Of a stretch of 64,000 nt of DNA, positions 24,210 to 35,369 are shown piece by piece. The first letter of the stretch is position 1. Every line of letters begins with the position of its first letter. Source of the DNA: Datisca glomerata (lineage: Eukaryota > Streptophyta > Magnoliopsida > Cucurbitales > Datiscaceae); assembly GCA_003255025.1 (NCBI GenBank), contig QANY01013229.1:496001-560000 (forward strand), read 5' to 3'. The notes under the pieces were generated by a model. The model was not told the origin of the DNA, searched no databases, and saw only the letters and a program-made list of their open reading frames with translations. Made by a program: the position numbers and the translations under genes.

Positions 24210-25054
24210 TCATCCCCTCTTTGATTTCTGAAAGCTTTCCCCATCACAGCTCACTGCATTCCATACATCCTCGATGATATTCCTACAATCTTCATCACAA
24301 CACCAAAATTCTTCAAAATGAAAACGTCTTCTCCCCTTTAATCTTCCTAAATCCATACTTTGGAGAGAAATCATAATGGGTCTATGGTCGGATGACAGGA
24401 AGCTTAAATGATGAACAAGAGCTCCCGGGTAGAGATTAAGCCAATCTTGCGTAGCAAATGCCATATCAAGTCTCTCCATAATTAAATCGTCCTTTTCTCT
24501 CTTATTAGTCCAGGTAAGAATTGAGCCTCTAAACGGTAACCCAATTAGACCACAATCATCTAAGCATTCTTGAAACTCTTCAATGGCCAAATCCTGCCTC
24601 ATCGAACCCCCCAAGTTATCTGAGTGCGAGTATATCTCATTATAATCGCTGATAACCAAGCATGGGAGATTTGATGAATTTTGCAAACGTCTTAATAAAG
24701 ACCAAGATTGGGGTCTCCTATTCCGATATGGATTTCCATAAAAACATGTTAATCTCCACACCAGTCCATCTGAATTAGTGATCAGCCCGTCAATGTGCCC
24801 TTGAGAAAAGAATTGAGCTTGAAAATTATGTCTTCCTTCCATAGCAAACCCAAACCACCCCGTAAACCCTCCCTAGAAACATTAAACCCATTATGGAACC
24901 CTATCTTCCCCTTGACAGCCTCAAAACCCAGCTTTTCTAATTTTGTCTCCAACAACATTACAAAAACGAGATCTTTTTCAGAGATTAACCTCCTTAATGC
25001 TCGGATCGCGTACGGGTTCCCAAGCCCACGGGTGTTCCAATTTAGCAAAATCAT
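24210..25054 (-). pseudogene. LINE endonuclease (EEP / APE-type) domain, broken
   Basis: Starts with ILLNWNTRGLGNP and LLETKL (25,054-24,782), then in another frame SDYNEI, TWTNKREKDDLIMERLD and SSDHRPIMISL (24,842-24,210). These are the nick-making endonuclease motifs of plant LINEs. The conserved GDFNE is changed to SDYNE. One frameshift near 24,800 and loss of the link to RT make it a relic. Confidence 0.9.
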
Positions 25055-25399
25055 TGCGAGCAGCGGGTCTGAGATCTGAAACCCGCTGTTGAAGAAAAAG
25101 AATCAGAAACATTATTTTCATCGTACCTCCCTTTCTTAGCGAACCCTTCTTCTGAGAATGTAGATCTCCTTTTCACTTTAGTCATTTGATTGAATTCACA
25201 ACGATACTGAGCTTCTGCCACGAAGATATCCACTCCATTTTTTCAAATCGGTGGTGTTCAGTTTCCCCTAAAGTTTCTTTCTTCCTTTTTTGTTACAGTT
25301 AAATTTTCGATTTTGGGCCCAATTGGATCTCCCATTTGCACCAGGATCCTATCATCCTGGATGGGTTGGGCATATTTGGTAGGGCTTTATACAAAATTA

Positions 25400-25737
25400 A
25401 CAAAGGTTTTAGAAAGTTAATACAAGATTAGCCACTATTTCATAATCCCACTATAAAAAAGATTTAACCGTCTATTATACCCTTTTACTAACCATTAATA
25501 AATGAAAAAACAAAATAGGAAATCCACGAAAATAAAAAAGAAATGAAATATCCTCTTTAATAGGCATCATTTGGAAAACTTCCCTATTTTTTATTTTATC
25601 AAGTTTTCAATTCTCTCTCCCCTTTGCCGTTCCTCTCTCTCACTCATATTATGTGTGTGTTTGTGTGTATGTATGTATAACATATATTATGTATATACAT
25701 ATATGTATATATACGCATATATTATAAAATATGTATA

Positions 25738-25773
<36 letters not shown>

Positions 25774-25783
25774 NTATATATAT
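25400..25783. repeat. AT-rich spacer ending in CA/TA microsatellites
   Basis: About 240 bp of AT-rich DNA is followed by GT/AT and CA runs (~25,650-25,755) and a (TA)n run (25,756-25,783, one N at 25,773). The caulimovirid copy starts at the last base of this TA tract. Confidence 0.85.
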
Positions 25784-26042
25784 CCAATACCAAAACATTA
25801 TTAAGGAGTTTATAATTGATTATTAAACAAGGAATTCCTTATTCAATTTCATTGGCCTTCTGGACATAAAAGGCCGAGCAGGACCAATAAGACTTGCTCC
25901 TTCTAATAATAATCTTATTGAGAAGTTCTGTAATTTTATTTTTACAGAACTCAAGTATTTCAAAATTCATTTGAATTGGCCTTGCCTTTGTTGGGATATT
26001 ATTTTCATCAAATCTCTTAATATAAGGAAGATTGACAGTATG
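25784..26042 (-). pseudogene. Caulimovirid RT, N-terminal part (end of copy 1)
   Basis: Continues directly from the protease region. A KARPIQMN-like entry, a cysteine-containing helix and the SCSAFYV motif typical of caulimovirid RT are visible across frames. It stops in the TA microsatellite before the catalytic YIDD block; the missing remainder is found at the other end of the copy (33,464-33,775). Confidence 0.85.
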
Positions 26043-26630
26043 TCACTTTCTGTGCCAGAAAGTATTGAAAATATCAGAACATAATTTTTTACAGATTTTT
26101 TGTTCAAATATTTTAATTTTATTTTGAAGAATAGGACTCTGAAGCTGTTCTTCAATTCTATTGAATTTCAATTCATCTTGTAAAAAGCACAATTGTTTTT
26201 CTTTGCAAGAAATAAGATTTATTGAATTAGAAATAGATTTTTCTTTTAGAGTTTTTAATTTTTCATTATGAGGAAAAGAAAGAAATTTAATTTTTATAGG
26301 TTTATTCATGACATAGGTAATTATTTCATCATATTCTGTTGAAAATGGATATAACAGAGTAATGGATGGTAAATCTAAGATAATTTTGTCAGTCATATTT
26401 TCTACTAAGACAAATGATGTTTTGAAACATACATTTTCTTGGCAAATATGGACTGTGAGTATTTCATAATTGATATGCATACAGGTACCATTAGCAGAAT
26501 ACAAAGATTCTTTTATCTTCTTAAAGTACTTGGTTGGAACTAGTCTTTCTTGCATACAATTCAAATATGCTCCTGAATCCACAAGAGCTATTGTTGTGAA
26601 TTCAAAATCTTGAATAATTATTTTGACCAT
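26043..26630 (-). pseudogene. Caulimovirid aspartic protease domain (copy 1)
   Basis: Open for 195 codons. The catalytic motif ALVDSGA sits near residue 16, followed by a CMQE stretch and the hydrophobic KIILDLPSI segment that forms the second conserved block of retropepsins. It would cleave the viral polyprotein. It leads into RT in the next frame. Upstream polyprotein is separated by stops near 26,640. Confidence 0.88.
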
Positions 26631-27269
26631 TATGTGTCATTTCTTGATTTTGACGTGGTTAAGTATCTAGATGAAATTTTCATTGTCCTGACAGTTAATA
26701 GGTTTTTCAACTTCATTATCAAAAATTAGTAATTTACTAGGTTTGTTTATTAATTAGATTTTTTATTTTTAAAAGTTTTAATTCTTCCTTTATTTATGTG
26801 TTAGAATTTCTTAATTCTTTTATTTTTATTTTAAAATTTTTAATTTCTTTTTGAAGCTCCTGTAAGGTAACTTCATTTTCTTTCCCTTTTACCCTATTGA
26901 ATTTTTCAAGGGTTTGTGAAAATACTTGTAGTATTATTATTATTAGACTTAGTATTTTCTTTCTTCAGAATTACTTTTTTAAGTCTTTCAAGGTTTTTTT
27001 GTTTTAATTCTAAATTTTCAATTTTACAAATTAAATCTAACAAGAGGGTTTCTTGTTCTTCATTTTTATTTAAGATATTAATTTTTTGACAACAACTGTC
27101 TCTACATCCCATAGTGATGTTAAGAGAACCACTATTAAAACTTGAGGATTCAATGTTAGAGTATTCAGGAGTTTCATATTCTCCTAAATCTCACTATCAT
27201 TTTCATAATAATTTATTGTTTCCAAGATTCTAAACAATTCCTGTTTATCTTTTCAAAAAAATTTAATTG

Positions 27270-28040
27270 ATTAATTTTATTTTTAACTTGACAGGTATTT
27301 GAAAGGTGGCCTTTCTGACAACATAAAAAACATGTAATATTACTTTTATCAAATTTTTTATTAAATTTTATTCTGGAATAATTTTTATTCCTAAAGAAAC
27401 ATTTATCAAAATTTTATTCTTAGCAAAGTTTTGGTCAAAACTTTTATTCTTATGTTTGTGGTCATTTTTCCTATAGGGCTTGTGAGACCTTCTAGGGCTT
27501 AAATGGGAACTGTTCTTATTCTTCTGAGAAGGGGCAATAGAGGGTAAATCGTATTGCTCACAAAAATTACCTAACTCATATTTAGCTGTTTTAGTCTTTT
27601 TTTTTAATTTGTTTGTTGATTTTCATACCAACATATATTTTTAATCCTTCTTTTTGTATTATAGTAATTATTGTTCCATAGGTTAGACTATCATAGTCTA
27701 TATTTTCTAGGTCATTACTAAGAACTGTCCTTATTTTATGCGCAAAGAGATTGGGTAATCCATTAATAAATTTTTCTTCCCAAAAGGTTTGATTACCATC
27801 ATCCCTTGACATAACTCTGGATAAAAATATATTTTTATACCAATTAAAATCACTTAAGGTTGGACATCTAAGATTTATTAATTGATCATGAATACACGAA
27901 GTAATATTACTTTGACATACCAATGAAGTGTTCAATTGTTGTATAAAGGAGTGTATTAATTTCATCAGGTATTGTTTTCTGATTTTCTCCAATAATTGAG
28001 TTTCCTTCAGCATCAATCTTAATTGCTGAAAGAATGACAA
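27270..28040 (-). pseudogene. Caulimovirid coat protein core and CCHC zinc knuckle (copy 1)
   Basis: 28,040-27,591 is an open stretch resembling the capsid core of caulimovirids (the FINGLPNLFAHKIR segment). It is followed by a basic region and, at 27,333-27,290, a zinc knuckle CFLCCQKGHLSNTC that fits CX2CX4HX4C exactly. The knuckle binds the viral nucleic acid. Frameshifts separate the two parts. Confidence 0.85.
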
Positions 28041-28283
28041 TTTTGGATTCTTCTATGAGATACTTTTCTCATCAGGAATGGAGCATTCCTGTGAATCCTG
28101 TGACAAGAAAATTTTTATTACTTCTTCAAGAAATAAATTGTGGGTGGTAATGTAGTTGTTAGCTACCATTATCATGTGCTATAATCTATTGAGGACTTCC
28201 TATTCAGAAAGACCATCAATATTTCATTCATATAATTTTTCTGCAGAAACAGAAAATTGATTAACAAGAGAAGATTCAGTAAT

Positions 28284-29560
28284 TTAAATATCAGGAGGCG
28301 TGGGTTTCTTATGCCATTTCCTTTCTAACTTATTAATTTCTAAATTTTTAAATGTTTTTTCAATATTGTTAATATTTAAAAATTCACTTATTGTAGATGA
28401 TTCATAGGTTGATTCTGACATATGGCTATCTGAATCTAAATTATCCTCTTGGTTAATTACCTTCAATTCTTAAAATATTTTACCAATTTTTTCAGACAGT
28501 TTCAAATTCTGAATTACTATCTTGGTTAACTACCTTAATAGAAGAAGATGACGCAGTAGATTTATTCTTTAGTTTTTGAATCATTTTATCAATATTTTTA
28601 TTAACTGGGACAATTTTAAAGTGGTTTTATCAAAAAGATTTATTAAGGGTTTTTCTTTCACGGTTTCATTAGGTTTTGGTTCATCAAGAATATCAACCTT
28701 AGTCTCAATTTTGTCTAATTGTTTACCTATTGTAACTAGACTCTGGTTAGTATAGTTGAGATGTTCAACTACTTTTTTGTTTGGTTCTTCTTCCTTTGCA
28801 ATTTTGAAAAGAGAAACAGTGATTAAAGAATTTTTATGATTAATCATAATTTTTTCAGGAGGAGGATGACTAGTAGATACTACACTAGAGTCTTCCTTAA
28901 CCTATTTATACTTTGAAATTACTTTGATATTTCTTTTGTAAATATTTTCAACATTATCAAGGAAAAATATATCAATTTTAAATTCTTGCATGAATGTCTT
29001 CCATTCAGCAAGTATGATTTTTCTTTGATCCATATTATATGAATCTCTGAACCTATTACGTCTATCTTGATTGGCTGGGTCATTATTGTGTTAGGCATAG
29101 ACCTTCTCAATCTGCTTAATATTCTTGATTCAGGATTCCTATATTCAAAACTAAAAGTTGAGGATTGACAGAATGAAGGCTTCCTTGGAAATATGATCCA
29201 ATGGGTGCTTCAACTTCATCAAATTGATCAGACTTACTATCAAAGACTGACTGACTAACTTGAGAACTTGTGACTATGCCTTTAAGTCTTAAATTTTTAA
29301 TTTGTAATTTCTTCAATTCTTGTTCTAAATGTTGAATCTTAAGATTTTGATTATTACTAATGGATGATGCATAAAAGAAATTCCTAAGGGTATTAGACTG
29401 GATATACTCCCTAATTTGTAGACTAGAAGATGATTGAAAGTTAATTTTTACAGTACCATCCATGTACTGCTGGATGTAATTTATATCTTCAATTGGTCTT
29501 TGAATTTGAGTAGGTTGACTTTCATTAGTTAAAAGTCAATTTGAGGGTAAATTAATATCA
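28284..29560 (-). pseudogene. Caulimovirid polyprotein spacer region with coiled coil (copy 1)
   Basis: Lies between movement and coat domains. The part 29,463-29,116 contains a predicted coiled coil (LKIQHLEQELKKLQIKNLRL). Parts 28,847-28,581 and 28,466-28,284 are charged, with KLERKWHKK near the end. The same blocks recur in the other copies (44,212-44,790 on the plus strand), which supports a real polyprotein segment. Its function is unknown to me; coiled-coil and acidic regions before the coat are common in the family. Confidence 0.75.
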
Positions 29561-29600
29561 GACCATCTAATTATTTAAGAACTCTAAAATTGGCATTACT

Positions 29601-30276
29601 CTAACTAGATTGTATCAATAGGGTTTGATTCTTTGGAGTCTTATTGATGGCTTGGAAATTCATATTTATTTTGGTTACTTTGTAGTGAATTCTAAAGATT
29701 AAAGCTAGAGGTTGGGTGCCTTCTAGGACTTGGTAACCACTAGTTTTAATATTCAAAGTTAAGGATTTTAAAATATGAGGATTTGCTAAACTAACAGACA
29801 AATCTGAAAAATAATTAAAATGAATTGGACCATTACAAAGTGAGGTTCAATTAATCCTAAAATACTATTATTAAAATTTATAAATCTTGCATCTTGCAAG
29901 GCTAATAAGACAGAGGTATTCAAACCTCTTCTTGTGAGTGGTTTAACTCCAATCTGGACTAAACCAAAATGAAAAAAATTATATCATTCTTGAATATGAT
30001 GCTTTATTGCATCAGAGGAAATTAATTGACATGTTTCATGCTCTTTCCCAAGAGCATATATTTTTCAATTATTTTTACATGATGCTGAGACTTGAAGGAA
30101 GCAACAGACCATGTTGATTTATAAATATTTTTATTGGAGATTTTAGGTATAATCCATACCCCATGATCTACTTGATCATCTGTTAATTCAATGTGTTCAT
30201 CATTTATTATGTCAAAAATTGAGGTTATTGTTGACCTATTACTACTAGAAGAATTACTCCTAAATAATCTACTCAT
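29601..30276 (-). pseudogene. Caulimovirid movement protein (30K superfamily), broken (copy 1)
   Basis: The likely start is the ATG at 30,276. The N-terminal part (30,276-30,022) has a SIFDIINDEHIEL-like stretch. Further on come DARFINF and LTLNIKTSGY, then a PLALIFRIHYKV strand typical of the 30K fold. Stops and frame changes interrupt it near 30,020, 29,970 and 29,810. It starts about 405 bp after the primer site. Confidence 0.82.
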
Positions 30277-30680
30277 TGCTCAACTAACTAAATTATTCTT
30301 ATTATTGAGAATTTCATATTGTATTTTTTTTACTAACCTTATGGTTACTTCTACAACCTCCTATTAGGCTTCAATCTTCTCTATTTCATCTCTACAACCA
30401 CCATACCCTCAGGATTTACGTATCTAAGAGGTATTATCTAGGTCCCTGAAGCTAACCAAGTAGAAGTTAGTAGGTCAGCCTCTGATAAACAGATTCACAG
30501 ACTAGGTAAACAAATAATACAGAGAAATAATCAATTATAAGAATAACCAGCCACTTCGGCGGAGAGTAAGATTAGATGTTGGCAATTATTCATGTAAGCA
30601 AATAATAGGTGGCAAACAGTTTAATTGTGCATATATTTAAAGTAGAAACGGTAAATGAACAATATTATCCCCACCAAGTT

Positions 30681-30694
30681 TGGCTCTGATACCA
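30681..30694 (-). promoter_or_regulatory. Caulimovirid primer-binding site (tRNA-Met type), copy 1
   Basis: The minus strand reads TGGTATCAGAGCCA, complementary to the 3' end of initiator tRNA-Met, the standard minus-strand DNA primer of caulimovirids. It lies ~210 bp downstream of the putative transcription start and ~405 bp before the movement protein ATG. Confidence 0.92.
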
Positions 30695-30848
30695 AAAGGC
30701 GTGGAATAAACAATAATTTAATAAGGGGTATTAAAGAAGCAAGAAGATAAACAGTAAAACTGTATTAACAAACAGTAATTACAAAAACTATATTAGGGTG
30801 TAAGATTAAAAACTTAAACAAAGTTTTTTGGCAACAATAAATTAGTGC

Positions 30849-30939
30849 TTTATTTCACAAAACAGGTTTTAGCTCTCAAATAGTAAGCGTTGTAAAATGA
30901 ATTCTGAGGAACAAATGGGAGAGGGCTACCTATTTATAA
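30849..30939 (-). promoter_or_regulatory. Caulimovirid TATA box and poly(A) signal (copy 1)
   Basis: The minus strand has TTATAAATAG at 30,939-30,930 and AATAAA at 30,854-30,849, about 80 bp further on. A promoter followed closely by a poly(A) signal matches the pararetroviral arrangement, where the signal is bypassed once and used on the second pass to make a terminally redundant RNA. Confidence 0.72.
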
Positions 30940-30949
30940 TTAAGGAAAG

Positions 30950-31800
30950 TGGAGTTCACCGGGGACCCATCACATACACGAACTATTCTATTCTACAAAA
31001 GTAAAAACATTTTACATGCCTACTTTTGACTAAGAATAGTAAAAAACGTAAATAGTTGCCTAATTATTTGACAACTAGTATAATGATTGCAAAACGACAA
31101 ATTACAAAGAATCTTGATTATTGAAATCCTTTGTGGCTGTCATGATTTGTTGAGACTGCTGTTGGAATGATTGTTACTAGTCCTTGATAATTGTTAACCT
31201 AGACTAGAGGCCACTGTTCTTTGCTTGTTTTTTAAAGAGTATGATGATCATTGCTTTGTGCTCTGGTGTTATCATGATACCTTCAAAATTATTTTATTGG
31301 CATTTTGTCAAGGGCCCATTTAGTTCTTCCTACTCATCTTCACTGAGGTCTACATCATCAAAAGAGTCTTATGAATCCTAGAAGGGATCATGGGCCCATT
31401 GAGGAAGAGTACGAACATGAGATTTTCCCTTCAATTGTTGAGAGGGAGATTTAGAAGATTGACTCTTTTTATTCTTTACTGGGTGATTTGACTCTACTCA
31501 GGATTCAGAGTAAGAGCTTGTACTATTTCTCAGAAGAAGGAGAATTTTTTGTATTAACTCTTGCTTTTCTTTTGATTTTTTAGACTTGATTTTACCTTTT
31601 GAAGAAGGTTTTGAGGTAGGCTTTGAATCTTGGGAAGAATTTTGATGATTGGTTGATTTGTGGAGCTTGGTTATCTGGTTCCTTAATTTTTAAAGAGGCC
31701 ACTGGAGGTTTGAGAGACTTTAACTGGGGCTGAGACTTTGCTAATTCTTCATTTATGGAAGCGGATATTTTTAATGTACTGAATTTGTCTCACCATTTTA
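30950..31800 (-). pseudogene. Decayed C-terminal part of the downstream ORF and promoter upstream region (copy 1)
   Basis: Aligns with 56,050-56,880 of the second locus, e.g. a conserved SFSP/SAIEG-like Ser-rich part, but contains many stops. The last part before 30,940 serves as upstream promoter DNA. Confidence 0.5.
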
Positions 31801-32704
31801 CGTAGTATTGTCTAGTGAAGATTTCCCCTTCAATGTCGTATTGCGACTTCAAAATCCATGGAATTTTGTATTTATTTATAAATAAATTATTGGGAGAAAA
31901 GAGGCCTCAATTGTTGGGGGTTCAAATAAAAAATAAGTTGAAATTCTGTTGTAATTCGATTGGGAATATTTCAAAGACAGGGTCATGGATTGACCACCAT
32001 CTTAAAAATCATTTTGGTAAATTGACTTTGAAATTTTTGTCAAAATTCAAAAACCAAGAATGGGAAAATTCACTATTTTGATACAAGAAAATTGTTTGCC
32101 AGACATCAATATAGCCAAAATAATTATATTATTTTTTATTTAAAGGGGGTTTTAACCCTAGGGGATGGATTTTCCATTCCTCCAAGGTTATTATTCTAAG
32201 GATGTAGAAGGAATGATAGAGAATTTTTCTTTCTGAACTATTTATGGGTTTGATATTTATTGATTTTATTTCTAGGAGAATATCTCTATAGAAACTGAGG
32301 GTTTTGTCCTTATGTCTAGGGATGAAATGAGAATCAGGAAGGAAATAGTCCTTTGCTATTTCAATTGAATTTTTAAAATTGGTGAATGAGTGTTCGATGT
32401 AAAAGAGATTTTTACTGGGGGTCTTCCTATGATAAGAAGCAAACTTTCTATAATTGGTGAGTGGTTGATTGATGACCAATTGTGGGTCAAATAGTTTAGA
32501 GACTGCAAATGGATCAAATTGATTGACCAAAACAGATTGGTACTTAGGCCTGGTAGACCCAAAAATTGTTAATTGAGTATTTCTTGGAGTAGAAGACTCT
32601 TCTTTGATTTGGGCCCTAAGGATCAATTGTTGGGTGGAGGATTCTCCTTTAGTCATTTTCCCCAAGGCTTGGGGCCTAGAACCCATCTTGTTGTTTCCCC
32701 TCAA
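31800..32704 (-). pseudogene. Caulimovirid downstream ORF of unknown function (copy 1)
   Basis: Open from the ATG at 32,704 to the stop at 32,129 (191 aa), and continuing with stops to ~31,800. Landmarks are NQFDPFA, SFYRDILLEIKSINI, EEWKIHPLGLK and, further on, a Trp-rich part (HSWFLNFDK, WFLRWW, YVKWWDKF). Two more copies exist, at 50,790-51,997 and 56,450-57,750. I do not recognise the function. Its position after RNase H is where some caulimovirids keep a separate ORF. Confidence 0.7.
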
Positions 32705-32829
32705 GAATTCACGAGTTAAAAGTTAGGTATTTAGTTATTAATACATTTAATGAATTCAAAATTAAAATAAAAAATACTGAGTATAGACTTTATCTAGCAA
32801 AGATTTGTTTTGAAGTAATATTCTTAACA

Positions 32830-34018
32830 TCTTTTTCCAAAACATATTTTACTGATTTACAATCAATTTTTAAAAGAAATTTTTGATTTGGTAAATCATC
32901 TTGGAATTTTTGTATACATAAGTCAACAGATAAGATTTCCTTCTTAATTGTACTATAATTAACTTGTAATTGAGATCACGTTCCAGATGTAAACCTGACA
33001 ATTTGTTCAGGTGCTTCTGTGGAAATTTTTTGTAATAAGATGCCTCCATATCCAATTTTAGAGGCATCAGTTTGGATAATTTTAAAAGAATTAGTAGTAG
33101 GAATGCCAAGACAATAAAGTTCTTGACATGAGTCTTAATTATTTTGATTAAATTAGTATGGACAGCTGTCCATGGAGGAGGATTCTTTTTAAGCCTGTCA
33201 AAGAGAGGCTTGCAGTCAATTTTCATTTTATCTTAAAAGTTAGATATGTAATTTAGAGATCCTAAAAATATTTGCAACTGTGTTTTATCTAGGTCTTATT
33301 GGGAAATTTTTCAGCAAACAGTATTACTCTATCAATTGGTTTGATAATAGTAGTGTATTTCAAATCCTAAGAATCTAACCTTAGATTGAAATAATTTAAT
33401 TTTGCTTGCAGAGATAACTAAACCATTTTATTTTATTATCCTAACAAATGATTCAAGGTGTCTCTAATGTTGTTCTATTATTTTAGATAAAATGAGTATG
33501 TCATCAATGTAAACAATTGAGAAATCAGTAAATTGGTTAAAGATTTCATTCATTATATTTTGAAATTCACTAGAAGCATTTTTAATACCAAAAGACATTA
33601 CATTCCCCTCATAATGGCCAAATGAGGTTACAAATGATGTTTTATATTTATCGTTTTTATTTATCTGGATTTTCCAAAATTCAGATTTCATATAAAATTT
33701 AGAGAATATTACTGCATCTCCAAGTCTATTTATTAAATCCCTTTTGTTTGGTATTGGATATATTATCCATTCCAAAACATTATTAAAGGGTTTAGAATTG
33801 ATTACTAAACGAGAAATTCCTCGTTCAATTTCACTGACTTTCTGGACATAAAAGGCCGAGCAGGACCAAGAAGCCTTGCCTTTGTTGGGATTGACAATAT
33901 GTCGCTTTCTGTGCCAGAAAGCATTGAGAATATCATAATATAATTCTTTACAGATCTTTTGTTCAAATATTTTAATTTTGTTTTAAAGAATAGGACTCTG
34001 AAACTGTTCTTCAATTAT
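32830..34018 (-). pseudogene. Caulimovirid RT C-terminal part and RNase H (start of copy 1)
   Basis: 34,018-33,776 repeats the RT entry also seen at 25,784-26,157. 33,775-33,464 holds IIYPIPNK, GHYEGNVMSFG and the catalytic VYIDDILIL. 33,226-32,870 is an RNase H region in mixed frames (KIDCKPLFDRLKK, DMEASYYKK). Stops and frameshifts occur throughout. Confidence 0.88.
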
Positions 34019-34118
34019 AGATATATAGATATATAATGAGTGAGAGAAGGATAAAGACGGATAGAGAGAGGGAGGGAGGGAGGGAGTTAGGTATGTTAGG
34101 AGAGAAATAGAGAGAGTA

Positions 34119-34196
<78 letters not shown>
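34019..34196. repeat. GA-rich and (AT)n microsatellite next to the gap
   Basis: A 'gatatata/gagagagg' stretch (34,019-34,120) leads into an uninterrupted (AT)n run (34,122-34,196) that ends in the N gap. This is the right-hand boundary of caulimovirid copy 1. Confidence 0.9.
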
Positions 34197-34538
34197 NNNN
34201 NNNNNNNNNNNNNNNNNNNNNNNNNNNNNNNNNNNNNNNNNNNNNNNNNNNNNNNNNNNNNNNNNNNNNNNNNNNNNNNNNNNNNNNNNNNNNNNNNNNN
34301 NNNNNNNNNNNNNNNNNNNNNNNNNNNNNNNNNNNNNNNNNNNNNNNNNNNNNNNNNNNNNNNNNNNNNNNNNNNNNNNNNNNNNNNNNNNNNNNNNNNN
34401 NNNNNNNNNNNNNNNNNNNNNNNNNNNNNNNNNNNNNNNNNNNNNNNNNNNNNNNNNNNNNNNNNNNNNNNNNNNNNNNNNNNNNNNNNNNNNNNNNNNN
34501 NNNNNNNNNNNNNNNNNNNNNNNNNNNNNNNNNNNNNN
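34197..34538. other. Assembly gap (342 N)
   Basis: A run of N directly after an (AT)n tract, which most likely stopped the assembly. True length unknown. Confidence 0.99.
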
Positions 34539-35345
34539 TCATTTTATTAATTTAATTAATATTAACTTTATTAAAGTTTAGTTTATCATTATTAATTTAT
34601 TTAAATATTAATAAAAAATAACTAAAATTAATGTTAAAATTTCACATGAAATTTTTTATTATATCTCTTGTTTTATTAATTTAATTATAAGTATTTATTT
34701 AGAATTAATCTAGTATTATTAATTTAAATTAATTTTATTATTTTGATTTTATTATTAAATTTAATTTTAATTTAATTAATTTTATTATTTAGAATTTTAA
34801 TTAATTTAATTAAAATTAAATTTGTGAAATGTTAGTCTCAAAATATAAATTTATTTAAATATTAATAAAAAATAATTAAAAATAATGTTAAAATGTCTCA
34901 TGAAAATATTTTTTTTATCATGTCTCTTATTTTATTAATTTGATTTAAAATATTTTTTAAATTTAGTCTATCATTATTAATTTATTTAAATATTAATTAA
35001 AATTAATTAAAAATTTAATGTTAAAATTATACGTCAAAATATTTTTTAGATAATATATAACTAAAAGTGGATTTAAGTAACTTCTTGTTATTTACACAAA
35101 TTTACGGTAAAAGTTAACATATACAAAACATAGCAATAATTAATTATCACTCATTATATCATAGATTTTCATACATAACTAAACATGACAATCTTATTTT
35201 ACAAGTAACTAAATTACATGCAATTGAATTACCAACAATTGAATTGTGACGGTTATTCTAGATTGTGCGAACCAAACGGCCCATTAGAGTTATCATTTAA
35301 AAAAATGATGCAAACATAGAATTATGATTATGTGCCTCTTAAAAT
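34539..35345. other. Very AT-rich spacer with degenerate repeats
   Basis: About three loose copies of a block containing 'atttatttaaatattaataaaaaataa...aatgttaaaat' near 34,590, 34,850 and 34,980. The right part contains 'gcgaaccaaacggccc' (35,268-35,283), a word common at ends of plant MITEs. No gene. Confidence 0.55.
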
Positions 35346-35369
35346 TTGAATTTTCTCAATGTTACTGCT

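Larger units (their letters stand above)
19931..25400 (-). mobile_element. LINE (non-LTR retrotransposon) 1, 5'-truncated and broken
   Basis: Minus-strand order: apurinic endonuclease (25,054-24,210), reverse transcriptase (24,019-~22,300), zinc-binding zf-RVT region (~22,290-21,800), RNase H (21,720-19,991), then a short A-rich 3' tail (~19,931-19,955). ORF1 with its gag-like domain is missing apart from a possible linker (VQMGDPIGPKIENLT) near 25,300-25,370, so the copy is 5'-truncated. Many stops and frameshifts break it, and a MITE splits its RNase H. It is inactive. Confidence 0.93.
25784..34018 (-). mobile_element. Endogenous caulimovirid (pararetrovirus) copy 1, circularly permuted, over one genome long
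   Basis: Read on the minus strand from 34,018: RT, RNase H, a downstream ORF of unknown function, leader with promoter and poly(A) signal, primer site, movement protein, spacer domain, coat/zinc knuckle, protease and again RT up to 25,784. The RT segment at the end (25,784-26,157) is repeated at the beginning (33,766-34,018), with a ~115-bp deletion in the latter. Equivalent bases lie 7,982 bp apart, which gives the approximate genome length. Both outer junctions are TA-repeat DNA. Multiple stops and frameshifts disable it. The polyprotein order fits petuvirus/florendovirus/badnavirus-like groups; the genus is undetermined. Confidence 0.9.

Noticed and set aside
30700..31300. Possible LTR of a retrotransposon near a TGGTATCAGAGC-type primer site
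   Set aside because: No second copy flanks the element, the domain order includes a 30K movement protein, and the promoter/poly(A) layout is that of a pararetrovirus.
34096..34542. Long open frame across the gap
   Set aside because: It consists of N and (AT)n only.
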